6,528 bases of DNA. Source: Gammaproteobacteria bacterium (GTDB lineage Bacteria; Pseudomonadota; Gammaproteobacteria; GCA-001735895). Shown piece by piece: positions 1-6,528 of the stretch. The stretch spans positions 1-6,528 of the forward strand of contig JAASSH010000129.1 of NCBI GenBank assembly GCA_021767985.1, written 5' to 3'. Below the pieces are notes generated by a model. It was not told the DNA's origin, ran no database searches, and saw only the letters and a list, made by a program, of their open reading frames with translations. Each line of letters starts with the position of its first letter. Position 1 is the first letter of the stretch. A program made the position numbers and the translations under genes.

Positions 1-218
1 AACCGGTCGAACTGTTGCGCTATATCGAACTGATGGAGCAGGCGCTGGGAAAAACGACCGGCCGGGAACTGCTGCCGGCACAGCCCGGCGACGTCGAAGA
101 CACCTATGCGGATATCGCGCCGCTGACCGCCGATACCGGTTATGTCCCGCAAATTTCGATCGAGCAGGGATTGCATCATTTTGCGCACTGGTATATTGAC
201 TATTACGGCACGAAATAA
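1..218 (+). CDS. NAD-dependent sugar-nucleotide epimerase, UDP-glucuronate 4-epimerase type (C-terminal end only)
   Basis: The gene enters from the left edge; codons are in frame from position 3 and the TAA stop is at 216-218, so about 71 C-terminal residues are visible. The visible part has the typical tail of UDP-glucuronate 4-epimerases and related short-chain dehydrogenase/reductase epimerases: a helix with YIELMEQALG, then LLPAQPGDVEDTYAD, then a TGYVPQ segment and the closing helix ending FAHWYIDYYG. In this family the PGDV-TYAD stretch belongs to the substrate-binding C-terminal subdomain. The NAD-binding Rossmann motif and the catalytic YxxxK lie outside the window and could not be checked. 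Such cytoplasmic enzymes interconvert UDP-glucuronate and UDP-galacturonate for capsule, LPS or exopolysaccharide synthesis. The family call is strong; the exact substrate is less sure, as other UDP-sugar 4-epimerases share this tail. Confidence 0.85.
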   Translation, partial: PVELLRYIELMEQALGKTTGRELLPAQPGDVEDTYADIAPLTADTGYVPQISIEQGLHHFAHWYIDYYGTK

Positions 219-226
219 TTTATACT
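196..226 (+). promoter_or_regulatory. Possible sigma70 promoter for the transporter operon
   Basis: TTGACT at 196-201 resembles a -35 box and TATACT at 221-226 resembles a -10 box, separated by 19 bases, which is longer than the preferred 17. The -35 box lies within the last codons of the epimerase gene. A transcript would start near 233 and have a leader of roughly 60 to 85 bases. This is the only promoter-like pair seen between the epimerase and the transporter genes. Read-through from the epimerase remains possible because no terminator is visible between them. Confidence 0.35.
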
Positions 227-280
227 GGCGGCAGGTATACCGCTACTGCAAAAAATAAATCGCAACGGGCAGGCGGTTCG

Positions 281-285
281 AGGAG
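281..285 (+). promoter_or_regulatory. Ribosome-binding site (AGGAG) upstream of the double ATPase gene
   Basis: AGGAG at 281-285 is the best Shine-Dalgarno match in the spacer. In the ATPase frame, the codon six bases downstream is ATC at 292, not ATG, GTG or TTG. The first conventional start in this frame is TTG at 319, 33 bases downstream and too far for direct use. An out-of-frame TTG at 296 lies 10 bases downstream. The site therefore makes the true start of the ATPase uncertain. Confidence 0.6.
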
Positions 286-318
286 CATCAAATCGTTGAC
301 CAGGCACAACATTCAGCC

Positions 319-2190
319 TTGCTGGAGATAAACCAGCTGGCGGTCGATTTCAGGCTGCAGCATCACGCCGTGCCGGCACTGATGGATGTCTCCTTCAGTG
401 TCGATCCTGGCGAAACCGTTGCCCTGGTAGGGGAGTCGGGTTCCGGCAAATCGGTGACCTCGCAGGCAATCATGGGCATCCTGCCCACGAATGCCGAGAT
501 TCGCTCGGGCGAGATCCTGTTCGACAATCCTGAAACCGGTCAGCGTATCGATATCGCCAGCCTGGACCCGGAAAGTACAGAGATGCGCCAGATTCGCGGC
601 GGCAACATCTCGATCATTTTCCAGGAGCCGATGACCTCGCTGTCGCCGGTGCACACGATCGGCGACCAGGTTAGCGAGGCCCTGTTCCTGCATCGCGATG
701 CCAGTTACCAGGAAGGCCTCAAACTGACCGAAGCGATGCTGAAACACGTCGGTTTCCCTGATCCCGCGAGGGCTTTGCGGATGTATCCGTTCGAGCTTTC
801 CGGCGGGTTGCGCCAGCGCGCGATGATCGCGATGGCGATGATAACCCATCCGTCGTTGCTGATCGCCGACGAGCCGACGACCGCGCTCGACGTGACGATA
901 CAGGCCCGTATTTTGAAACTGGTCCGCGAGCTGCAGGCCGAGCTCGGCATGGCGCTGCTGCTGATTACCCATGACCTGGGCGTGGTCTCCAACATGGCGG
1001 ACCGCGTGGTGGTGATGTATCACGGCCGCGTGATGGAGGCGGGCCCGCTACGGCAGCTGTTCGGCGATCCGCAGCACGATTATCTCAAGGCGTTGATGCA
1101 CGCGGTACCGCGTTTCGACCTGGAGCCTGGCGAAAGACTGGTGCCGGTGCGTGAAATCAAGTCCGAAACCGGTGCGCTGATCAAGCATCAACCACTCGAT
1201 CAGGTTGCCGATGCCGGTGAGCCGCACCTGACCGTAAGCGAGGTCAGCAAGACTTATCATCTGCATCGTGGAGACTGGTTCAGCACCGAGTCCAGGGAAC
1301 TGCTGGCGGTCGACCGGGTGTCGCTGGAGGTCGAGCGGGGCGAATGTTTCGGCCTGGTCGGCGAAAGCGGCTGCGGAAAAACGACGCTCAGCAAGATCAT
1401 CATGCGGGCAGTAACGCCGGACCAGGGTGAAATCGTTTACCACGATCACAGTCGCGCGATCGATGTACGCGCGCTCGACAATTCAGCGCTGCTCGAATTT
1501 CGCCGCAAGATGCAGTTCATTTTTCAGGATCCCTATAGTGCGCTCAATCCGCGCATGACTGTGTTCGATATCCTGCGCGAGCCGTTGGTGGTGCACGAGC
1601 TGGGCGATATGGATTTTCAGCGCGAAATGGCAACCGAGCTGATGCGGCTGGTGGGTCTCGATCCACGCTTTCTGAATCGCTACCCGCACAGTTTCTCGGG
1701 CGGCCAGCGGCAGCGCATCGGCATCGCCCGCGCACTCGCGCTGCAACCCGACCTGATTATCTGCGACGAGCCCGTGTCGGCGCTCGACGTGTCGATCCAG
1801 GCGCAGGTTTTGAATCTGTTGAAGGACCTGCAGCAGGAACTCGGGCTGACCTTTCTGTTTATCTCGCATAACCTGGCGGTGATCCACTACATCGCCAACC
1901 GGATCGCAGTAATGTGCCGCGGTCGCATCGTCGAACTGGCACCGCGCGACGCGCTGTTTGCAAACCCGGTTCATCCTTATACCCGGGCCCTGCTGTCCGC
2001 GGTACCGCACCCCGAGCTGTCGCAGCCGCTGAACTTCGATGCGATTACCGAGGGTGCGGCTTCCAATCCCGGCCAGTGGCCGGCTCCGTTTACTCTGGAC
2101 GGTCGTACTCCAACCGAGTTAATGGCGCTTGGCGAAGGGCACTTCGTGCGCGTTGCGAGTGGCTCCAAACCCTCGGACCTGGCGGCATGA
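319..2190 (+). CDS. Double ATP-binding protein of a peptide/oligosaccharide-type ABC importer (OppD-OppF fusion, YejF-like)
   Basis: This 623-residue cytoplasmic protein powers the importer encoded by the following genes; it carries both nucleotide-binding domains in one chain, as YejF and GsiA do. Domain 1: Walker A GESGSGKS at 38-45, Q-loop [10 protein letters not shown] around Q102, signature LSGGLRQR at 160-167, Walker B LLIADE at 180-185, switch H218. Domain 2: Walker A GESGCGKT at 348-355, Q-loop [10 protein letters not shown] around Q403, signature FSGGQRQR at 459-466, Walker B LIICDE at 479-484, switch H517. Both sites look catalytically complete. Each domain is followed by the HxYxxAL-type segment of the oligopeptide-transporter C-terminal region ([24 protein letters not shown]). 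About 45 residues after the second have no function I recognise. The start is uncertain: TTG 319 is the first conventional start after the in-frame stop at 256-258 and gives MLEINQLAV, a normal N-terminus for the family, but the AGGAG fits a start near 292, which would add nine residues. The stop overlaps the next gene by 4 bases (ATGA). Confidence 0.93.
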   Translation: MLEINQLAVDFRLQHHAVPALMDVSFSVDPGETVALVGESGSGKSVTSQAIMGILPTNAEIRSGEILFDNPETGQRIDIASLDPESTEMRQIRGGNISIIFQEPMTSLSPVHTIGDQVSEALFLHRDASYQEGLKLTEAMLKHVGFPDPARALRMYPFELSGGLRQRAMIAMAMITHPSLLIADEPTTALDVTIQARILKLVRELQAELGMALLLITHDLGVVSNMADRVVVMYHGRVMEAGPLRQLFGDPQHDYLKALMHAVPRFDLEPGERLVPVREIKSETGALIKHQPLDQVADAGEPHLTVSEVSKTYHLHRGDWFSTESRELLAVDRVSLEVERGECFGLVGESGCGKTTLSKIIMRAVTPDQGEIVYHDHSRAIDVRALDNSALLEFRRKMQFIFQDPYSALNPRMTVFDILREPLVVHELGDMDFQREMATELMRLVGLDPRFLNRYPHSFSGGQRQRIGIARALALQPDLIICDEPVSALDVSIQAQVLNLLKDLQQELGLTFLFISHNLAVIHYIANRIAVMCRGRIVELAPRDALFANPVHPYTRALLSAVPHPELSQPLNFDAITEGAASNPGQWPAPFTLDGRTPTELMALGEGHFVRVASGSKPSDLAA

Positions 2191-4094
2191 TGCGTTTGGC
2201 AAAAATACTGTTTTGCCTGGCGAGCATGCTGCCGTTGGCAGCAATGGGGGCACAACAGCACTTCATCGAGACGCCGTCGCTGGCGGAGCGGGTGCAGAGC
2301 GGCGAGCTACCGCCGGTGGCGCAAAGGATCCCGCAGGTGCCGCGGCGCCTCGAGCTTGGCGGTGAATTCAGTCCCGGGCAGCATGGCGGGCAGATGCGCC
2401 TGTTGATGGGCAAGCAGAAGGATATTCGGCAGATCGTCATCTATGGTTATGCCCGCCTGGTCTGTTATGCGCCCGATCTAAAGCTCGAAGCCGATATTCT
2501 CGAAAGTTTCGAGGTTGTCGAAAACCGGATTTTCACGCTGCGGCTGCGCAAGGGGCACAAGTGGTCGGATGGTCACCCGTTTACCTCCGAGGATTTCCGC
2601 TACTACTGGGAAGACATCGCGATGAATCCGGCACTTGCCAAGGGCGGGCCGAACAAGATATTCCTCGTCGATGGCGAGTTGCCGCAGGTCGAGTTTCCGG
2701 ACCCCTACACGGTGCGATACAGCTGGTCCAAACCGAATCCCTATTTCCTGCCGGCGCTGGCCGGCGCGCGTCCGCTTTACATCTACAAGCCGGCACACTA
2801 CCTGCGCCAGTTCCACGCGTCTTATCAGAGCGAGGAAAAACTGAAACAGATGATAGACGAAATGGGTAAGCGCAACTGGGCTGGCGTACACTTCAGTCGC
2901 GATCGACCCTATAAGGCAACCAATCCCGACTTGCCCAGCCTGCAGCCCTGGGTCAATTCGACTTACCCGCCATCGGACCGGTTCATTTTCAAGCGTAATC
3001 CGTATTACCATCGGATCGACCAGAACGGCAGGCAGTTGCCGTATATCGATTCGATTGCGGTCAACATCGCTTCCAGCAAGCTGGTTCCGGCGAAAACCGG
3101 CGCCGACGAATCGGACCTGCAGGCGCGTTACCTGCGCATGGATAACTATACTTTTCTCAAGACCGCGGCTAAACGCAGCAATTTCGACGTACGCCTGTGG
3201 CAAACCGCGAAAGGCGCCCACATGGCGTTGTATCCGAATCTCAACACCAACGACCCGGTGTATCGCGAGTTACTGCGTAACCTGGATTTTCGGCACGCGC
3301 TGTCGCTGGCGATACACCGCTATGAAATAAACCAGGTCGTGTATTTCCGCCTGGTCGAGGAAAGCAACAACACGGTGCTGCGGGAAGGTCCGCTATACCG
3401 TCCGAAATACCAGGAGGACTGGATAGGATTCGACCTCGAGACTGCAAACCGGCTGCTGGACGAGCTTGGCCTGGAACAGCGCGACGATCGCGGTGTGCGG
3501 CTGATGTCCGACGGTCGGCCACTGGAGATCATGATCCAGACTGCCGGCGAGAGTACCGAGCAAACCGATGTGCTCGAACTAATCCACGATAGCTGGCTGC
3601 AGGCTGGAATCAAGCTCTACAGCGTGCCGTCGACGCGCGAGGTTTTTCGCAACCGGATTTTTTCAGGTGAAGCGATCATGTCGATCTGGTCGGGGCTGGA
3701 AAATGCAATTCCGACCGCCGAAAACAGCCCTAAGGATCTGGCACCGACCTCGAAATACCAGTACCAGTGGCCCAAGTGGGGTTCTTATTACGAGTCGAGC
3801 GGCAAGAGTGGCGAGGCGCCCGATCTGCCGGCGGCACGCCGGCTGGTCGAACTGAACGATCAATGGGCGCGGGCGCGCAGCCATGAAGAGCGCGTCGATA
3901 TCTGGCACCAGATGCTTGAAATCAATCGCGAGCAAACGTTTACCATCGGCATCGTCAACCATGTGCCGCATCCGGTGGTCGTCAATAACTACCTGCGTAA
4001 TGTTCCGCAAAAAGGTTTTTACGACATTGCACCGGGGGCTTATTTCGGTATTTACAAGCCGGATACCTTCTGGTTCGACGAGGCCAGGCGCTGA
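2187..4094 (+). CDS. Periplasmic solute-binding protein, family 5 (peptide/nickel/oligosaccharide ABC importer)
   Basis: This 635-residue protein should capture the substrate in the periplasm and deliver it to the two permeases encoded next. Residues 1-22 form a Sec signal peptide: MMR, a hydrophobic core [13 protein letters not shown], and likely cleavage after MGA. C10 is not in a good lipobox (ILFC), so a lipoprotein is unlikely. The mature start [20 protein letters not shown] resembles the opening I associate with the long (600+ residue) family 5 binders. The family 5 core follows: about residues 102-133 run from ADILESFEV to KWSDGHPFT, then EDFRYYWED. Later come [19 protein letters not shown] and the helix [12 protein letters not shown] (367-378). 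Length is nearer YejA-type binders than the usual 500-550. The open frame extends upstream to 1914, but ATG 2187 is chosen because it begins the signal peptide and overlaps the ATPase stop as ATGA; ATG 2190 is a near-equal alternative. No strong ribosome-binding site is seen, suggesting translational coupling. The ligand is unknown. Confidence 0.93.
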   Translation: MMRLAKILFCLASMLPLAAMGAQQHFIETPSLAERVQSGELPPVAQRIPQVPRRLELGGEFSPGQHGGQMRLLMGKQKDIRQIVIYGYARLVCYAPDLKLEADILESFEVVENRIFTLRLRKGHKWSDGHPFTSEDFRYYWEDIAMNPALAKGGPNKIFLVDGELPQVEFPDPYTVRYSWSKPNPYFLPALAGARPLYIYKPAHYLRQFHASYQSEEKLKQMIDEMGKRNWAGVHFSRDRPYKATNPDLPSLQPWVNSTYPPSDRFIFKRNPYYHRIDQNGRQLPYIDSIAVNIASSKLVPAKTGADESDLQARYLRMDNYTFLKTAAKRSNFDVRLWQTAKGAHMALYPNLNTNDPVYRELLRNLDFRHALSLAIHRYEINQVVYFRLVEESNNTVLREGPLYRPKYQEDWIGFDLETANRLLDELGLEQRDDRGVRLMSDGRPLEIMIQTAGESTEQTDVLELIHDSWLQAGIKLYSVPSTREVFRNRIFSGEAIMSIWSGLENAIPTAENSPKDLAPTSKYQYQWPKWGSYYESSGKSGEAPDLPAARRLVELNDQWARARSHEERVDIWHQMLEINREQTFTIGIVNHVPHPVVVNNYLRNVPQKGFYDIAPGAYFGIYKPDTFWFDEARR

Positions 4095-5092
4095 TGCTCC
4101 ACTATATCCTGCGTCGCATCCTGACGATGATTCCAACCCTGCTGATTATCAGCATGCTGGTTTTCGTCATTATCCAGTTGCCCCCCGGAGATTATCTCGA
4201 GAGTCATATCGCCGAACTGCAAAGCCAGGGAGAATCGGTCGACGAGCAGAAGATCCAGTTCTTGCGGGAACAGTATGGGCTCGACAAGCCCATGATGCAG
4301 CAGTACTGGTATTGGCTAATCGGCATGTTGCAGGGCGATTTTGGCTACTCTTTCGAGTACGATCTGCCGGTGACCGAGGTCGTCGGCGACCGGCTGTTTC
4401 TGACCGTCCTGATCTCGATCGCCACCATCCTGTTTACCTGGGCGGTGGCCTTTCCGATTGGAATCTATTCCGCCACTCACCAGTACAGCTGGGGCGACTA
4501 CGGGCTCTCGACGCTGGGCTTCCTCGGTCTTGCTACCCCGAATTTCCTGCTGGCGCTGGTGATGCTGTACCTGGCCAACGTTTATTTTGGTACCAGCATC
4601 GGGGGCTTGATGGATCCGGAATACATCGATGCCCCGTGGAGCCTGGACAAGGTGTTATCGATTCTCGAGCACCTGTGGATACCGGTGGTCGTCATCGGCA
4701 CCTCGGGCACGGCCGGCATGATTCGGCGCTTGCGCGCAAATCTGCTGGACGAATTGCAGAAACAGTATGTCACCACCGGGCGCGCCAAGGGGTTGCCACC
4801 GGGCAAGCTGCTGAGAAAGTATCCGCTGCGCGTCGCGATCAATTTTTTCGTGGCCGACATCGGTAACCTGCTGCCCACGGTTATTTCCGGCGCCGAGATC
4901 GTCGCGGTAGTCATGTCGTTGCCGACGACCGGTCCGATTCTGCTGAGCGCGCTGCAAAGTCAGGACATGTACCTGGCCGGCTCCTTCCTGATGTTTCTCG
5001 CACTGCTGACCGTTTTCGGCGTGCTGGTCTCGGACATATTGCTGGCCCTGCTGGATCCCCGTATCCGGCTCGGCGGGAGTGCGAGTAAATGA
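4094..5092 (+). CDS. ABC importer inner-membrane permease, OppB/DppB/YejB-like
   Basis: This 332-residue protein is one half of the transport channel. Six likely membrane segments lie at about 11-29, 101-124, 136-165, 187-209, 253-274 and 295-320. The N-terminus [17 protein letters not shown] is typical of OppB-type permeases. A periplasmic stretch follows (LPPGDYLESHIAEL, then EQYGLDKPMMQQYWYW and GDFGYSF). The cytoplasmic coupling loop that contacts the ATPase is around 222-246 (QYVTTGRAKGLPPGKLLRKY), matching the conserved TxRAKGL pattern of this group in place of a classical EAA motif. The C-terminus ends LLALLDPRIR, as usual. The ATG overlaps the stop of the binding-protein gene by one base (TGATG), with AGG five bases upstream. 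Length is close to DppB-type proteins (about 340). Confidence 0.93.
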   Translation: MLHYILRRILTMIPTLLIISMLVFVIIQLPPGDYLESHIAELQSQGESVDEQKIQFLREQYGLDKPMMQQYWYWLIGMLQGDFGYSFEYDLPVTEVVGDRLFLTVLISIATILFTWAVAFPIGIYSATHQYSWGDYGLSTLGFLGLATPNFLLALVMLYLANVYFGTSIGGLMDPEYIDAPWSLDKVLSILEHLWIPVVVIGTSGTAGMIRRLRANLLDELQKQYVTTGRAKGLPPGKLLRKYPLRVAINFFVADIGNLLPTVISGAEIVAVVMSLPTTGPILLSALQSQDMYLAGSFLMFLALLTVFGVLVSDILLALLDPRIRLGGSASK

Positions 5093-6237
5093 GCGGCGAA
5101 CATTTCGTATCGCGCGAACCGTTCGATCCGCACTCGATCGAGGCGTTGACGCCGGAGCAGGAGAAATACTACCTGGCCTCGCAGTGGAAGCTGATGTGGT
5201 GGAAACTGAAACGCCATCGACTTGCCGTCATCTGCGGCGTCATCCTGGCGTTGAACTACGCCACGATCATGTTCAGCGAAGTGATTGCACCTTACAACCT
5301 GCATACCCGCAACACCGATTTCGTGTATTCGCCGCCGCAGTCGGTGCATTTGTTTCATGAGGGTGAGTTCATAGGGCCTTTTGTCTACGGCAGAGGCTAT
5401 GAGCTCGACATGGACCTGCTCAAGCGCAATTACCCCGAGAACAGGGACGAGGTACAGCCGTTACGTTTCTTTTGCCAGGGGGATCCGTATCGCTTCTGGG
5501 GCCTGTTCGAGGCCCGGTTTCATCTGGTTTGCCCGCCGGAAAACGGCACCTTCTTCTTACTGGGTACCGATCGTCTGGGGCGGGATATGTTTTCGCGCAT
5601 CACCTACGGCGCACGGATATCGCTGACCATCGGTTTGGTCGGTATCGCGATCAGCTTTTTCTTCGGTATCGTTATCGGCGGTCTTGCCGGCTACTACGGT
5701 GGCTGGGTCGATGCTTCGGTGCAGCGCCTGATAGAAGTGATCCGTTCGTTTCCCGAGTTGCCGCTGTGGATGGCCTTGTCTGCCGTGCTGCCGGTCAACT
5801 GGAGTCCGATATTTATATTTTTTGGTATCACCGTAATCCTGGCGATGCTCGACTGGACCGGGCTGGCACGCGCGGTGCGTTCGAAACTGCTATCGCTGCG
5901 CGAGGAAGACTATTGCTCCGCCGCCGAACTGATGGGTGCCAAACCGGGCCGTATTATCGGCCGCCATCTGCTGCCCGGTTTCATGAGTCACCTGATAGCG
6001 TCGGCAACGCTGTCCGTACCGGCCATGATTCTGGGCGAAACCGCTTTGAGTTTCCTGGGCCTCGGCCTGAGGCCACCGGTAACCAGTTGGGGCGTGCTGT
6101 TGAACGAGGCACAAAATATCAATGTGGTCGCGCTGTATCCCTGGCTGCTGTATCCGGTGGTACCAGTGGTGCTTGTGATTCTGACCTTCAATTTCTTCGG
6201 CGACGGTTTACGCGACGCGGCTGATCCCTACAAGTAG
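5089..6237 (+). CDS. ABC importer inner-membrane permease, OppC/DppC/YejE-like, with a large periplasmic insertion
   Basis: This 382-residue protein is the second half of the channel and longer than typical DppC/OppC permeases (about 300). A cytoplasmic N-terminal segment of about 40 residues (LTPEQEKYYLASQW, then WWKLKRHRLA) precedes membrane helix 1 at about 45-66. A long periplasmic stretch of about 85 residues follows (70-155), including PFVYGRGYELD and RFFCQGDPYRFWGLFE, before the family motif LLGTDRLGRDMFSRI at 157-171. Further helices lie at about 177-199, 224-234, 240-258, 302-324 and 350-371. The EAA-type coupling loop is at 274-296 (AAELMGAKPGRIIGRHLLP), with the canonical alanines, glycine and terminal LP. 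The C-terminus FNFFGDGLRDAADPY is the standard ending of the family. The start overlaps the preceding stop by 4 bases (ATGA), with GGGAG nine bases upstream. C129 and C148 in the periplasmic part could form a disulfide, an inference. Confidence 0.93.
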   Translation: MSGEHFVSREPFDPHSIEALTPEQEKYYLASQWKLMWWKLKRHRLAVICGVILALNYATIMFSEVIAPYNLHTRNTDFVYSPPQSVHLFHEGEFIGPFVYGRGYELDMDLLKRNYPENRDEVQPLRFFCQGDPYRFWGLFEARFHLVCPPENGTFFLLGTDRLGRDMFSRITYGARISLTIGLVGIAISFFFGIVIGGLAGYYGGWVDASVQRLIEVIRSFPELPLWMALSAVLPVNWSPIFIFFGITVILAMLDWTGLARAVRSKLLSLREEDYCSAAELMGAKPGRIIGRHLLPGFMSHLIASATLSVPAMILGETALSFLGLGLRPPVTSWGVLLNEAQNINVVALYPWLLYPVVPVVLVILTFNFFGDGLRDAADPYK

Positions 6238-6240
6238 GCC

Positions 6241-6528
6241 ATGAGCACGGATTTTCAACGGCGTCGGCGTTGCCCCTTATGCCGCTCTGAAAATGCCGAT
6301 ACCTTGTGTGAACTGCCGTACGGTGAGCCTCCAATGGCGAATTTCCTCGAAGCGTTCTATCAGGGGCGAATCCCGTTGGAGCAGCTGTCTCCGCATTCCT
6401 ATCGAGTGGTAGCTTGCCGGCAATGTCGCTTTGTTTACCAGGACCCGATACTCGACGACGATGGCATGCAGGCGCTGTACCAGGACTGGATCGACAACGC
6501 GCTGAGCCTGCGCAAGAAGCAGGGTGCC
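6241..6528 (+). CDS. Putative class I SAM-dependent methyltransferase, N-terminal zinc-ribbon part (truncated by window edge)
   Basis: Ninety-six N-terminal residues are visible and the frame is open at the right edge. Four cysteines form two CxxC pairs: C11/C14 (RCPLCRS) and C59/C62 (ACRQCRFVYQDP), a pattern expected to bind one zinc. The second pair followed by FVYQDP, an acidic stretch and LYQDW resembles the N-terminal module that precedes the Rossmann fold in many class I methyltransferases acting on sugars or other small molecules. The SAM-binding motifs would lie outside the window, so the methyltransferase call rests on the N-terminal module only. ATG 6241 is the earliest possible start: the preceding in-frame codons are GCC and the permease TAG stop, and later starts would lose the first CxxC. 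The gene is in the same frame as the permease and begins 3 bases after it, with no well-placed ribosome-binding site, suggesting coupled translation. Another zinc-ribbon enzyme is possible. Confidence 0.6.
   Translation, partial: MSTDFQRRRRCPLCRSENADTLCELPYGEPPMANFLEAFYQGRIPLEQLSPHSYRVVACRQCRFVYQDPILDDDGMQALYQDWIDNALSLRKKQGA

Noticed and set aside
226..260. Hairpin between epimerase and ATPase genes as an intrinsic terminator
   Set aside because: The stem is only six pairs with a G-U pair, and it is followed by an A-rich run rather than a T-run, so neither strand gives a terminator.
313..1023. Long minus-strand open frame of 236 codons opposite the ATPase gene
   Set aside because: It lies wholly opposite a well-supported gene with all ABC motifs, its translation is arginine-, histidine- and glutamine-rich with no recognisable domain, and such shadows are common in GC-rich coding DNA.
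1914..2186. Upstream in-frame extension of the binding-protein gene
   Set aside because: The frame is open to 1914, but this part overlaps the ATPase coding sequence and would bury the clear signal peptide beginning at 2187.
2187..2255. Binding protein as a lipoprotein via C10
   Set aside because: The residues before the cysteine (ILF) do not fit a lipobox, which needs a small residue at -1, and the hydrophobic core continues after it; a normal signal peptidase I site after MGA fits better.
2478..3221. Minus-strand open frame of 247 codons opposite the binding-protein gene
   Set aside because: It is antisense to a clear family 5 binding protein, shows no family motifs, and is explained by codon bias of the plus-strand gene.
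3883..4866. Plus-strand open frame of 327 codons spanning the binding-protein/permease junction
   Set aside because: It runs in a different frame through two real genes; its translation is rich in arginine and proline and lacks any recognised domain or membrane pattern.

Overview
The window looks like bacterial chromosome, most likely proteobacterial and plausibly gammaproteobacterial. It is GC-rich, densely packed and entirely plus-strand. This assignment is an inference from codon use and protein style; there is no rRNA or other taxonomic marker here.

Layout: (1) positions 1-218 hold the C-terminal end of a sugar-nucleotide epimerase of the UDP-glucuronate 4-epimerase type. (2) A short spacer of about 75-100 bases follows, with a plausible sigma70 promoter reaching back into the epimerase tail, and an AGGAG ribosome-binding site. 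(3) Four genes then encode a complete peptide/nickel/opine-type (Opp/Dpp/Yej-like) ABC importer: a double ATPase with both nucleotide-binding domains in one chain (about 319-2190), a family-5 periplasmic solute-binding protein (2187-4094), an OppB/YejB-like permease (4094-5092) and an OppC/YejE-like permease (5089-6237). (4) From 6241 to the window edge is the N-terminal part of a protein with a CxxC...CxxC zinc-ribbon-like module, most like the head of a class I SAM-dependent methyltransferase.

The four transporter genes overlap by 4, 1 and 4 bases, and the last gene starts 3 bases after the second permease. This is a tightly coupled operon. All parts of the importer are present and every ATPase motif looks intact, so it should be functional: the binding protein captures a substrate in the periplasm, the two permeases form the channel, and the double ATPase drives transport. 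The substrate cannot be read from the sequence. Family 5 binders take peptides, but some take oligosaccharides, opines or other ligands. The glycan-type gene upstream, and possibly the one downstream, raises the possibility of a link to a surface-polysaccharide locus.

I found no mobile element, CRISPR array, tRNA, rRNA or convincing terminator. The most unusual points are the start of the ATPase gene, where a good Shine-Dalgarno faces an ATC codon, the large cysteine-bearing periplasmic insertion in the second permease, and the coupling of a putative methyltransferase to an importer. I did not see a clearly new biological system.
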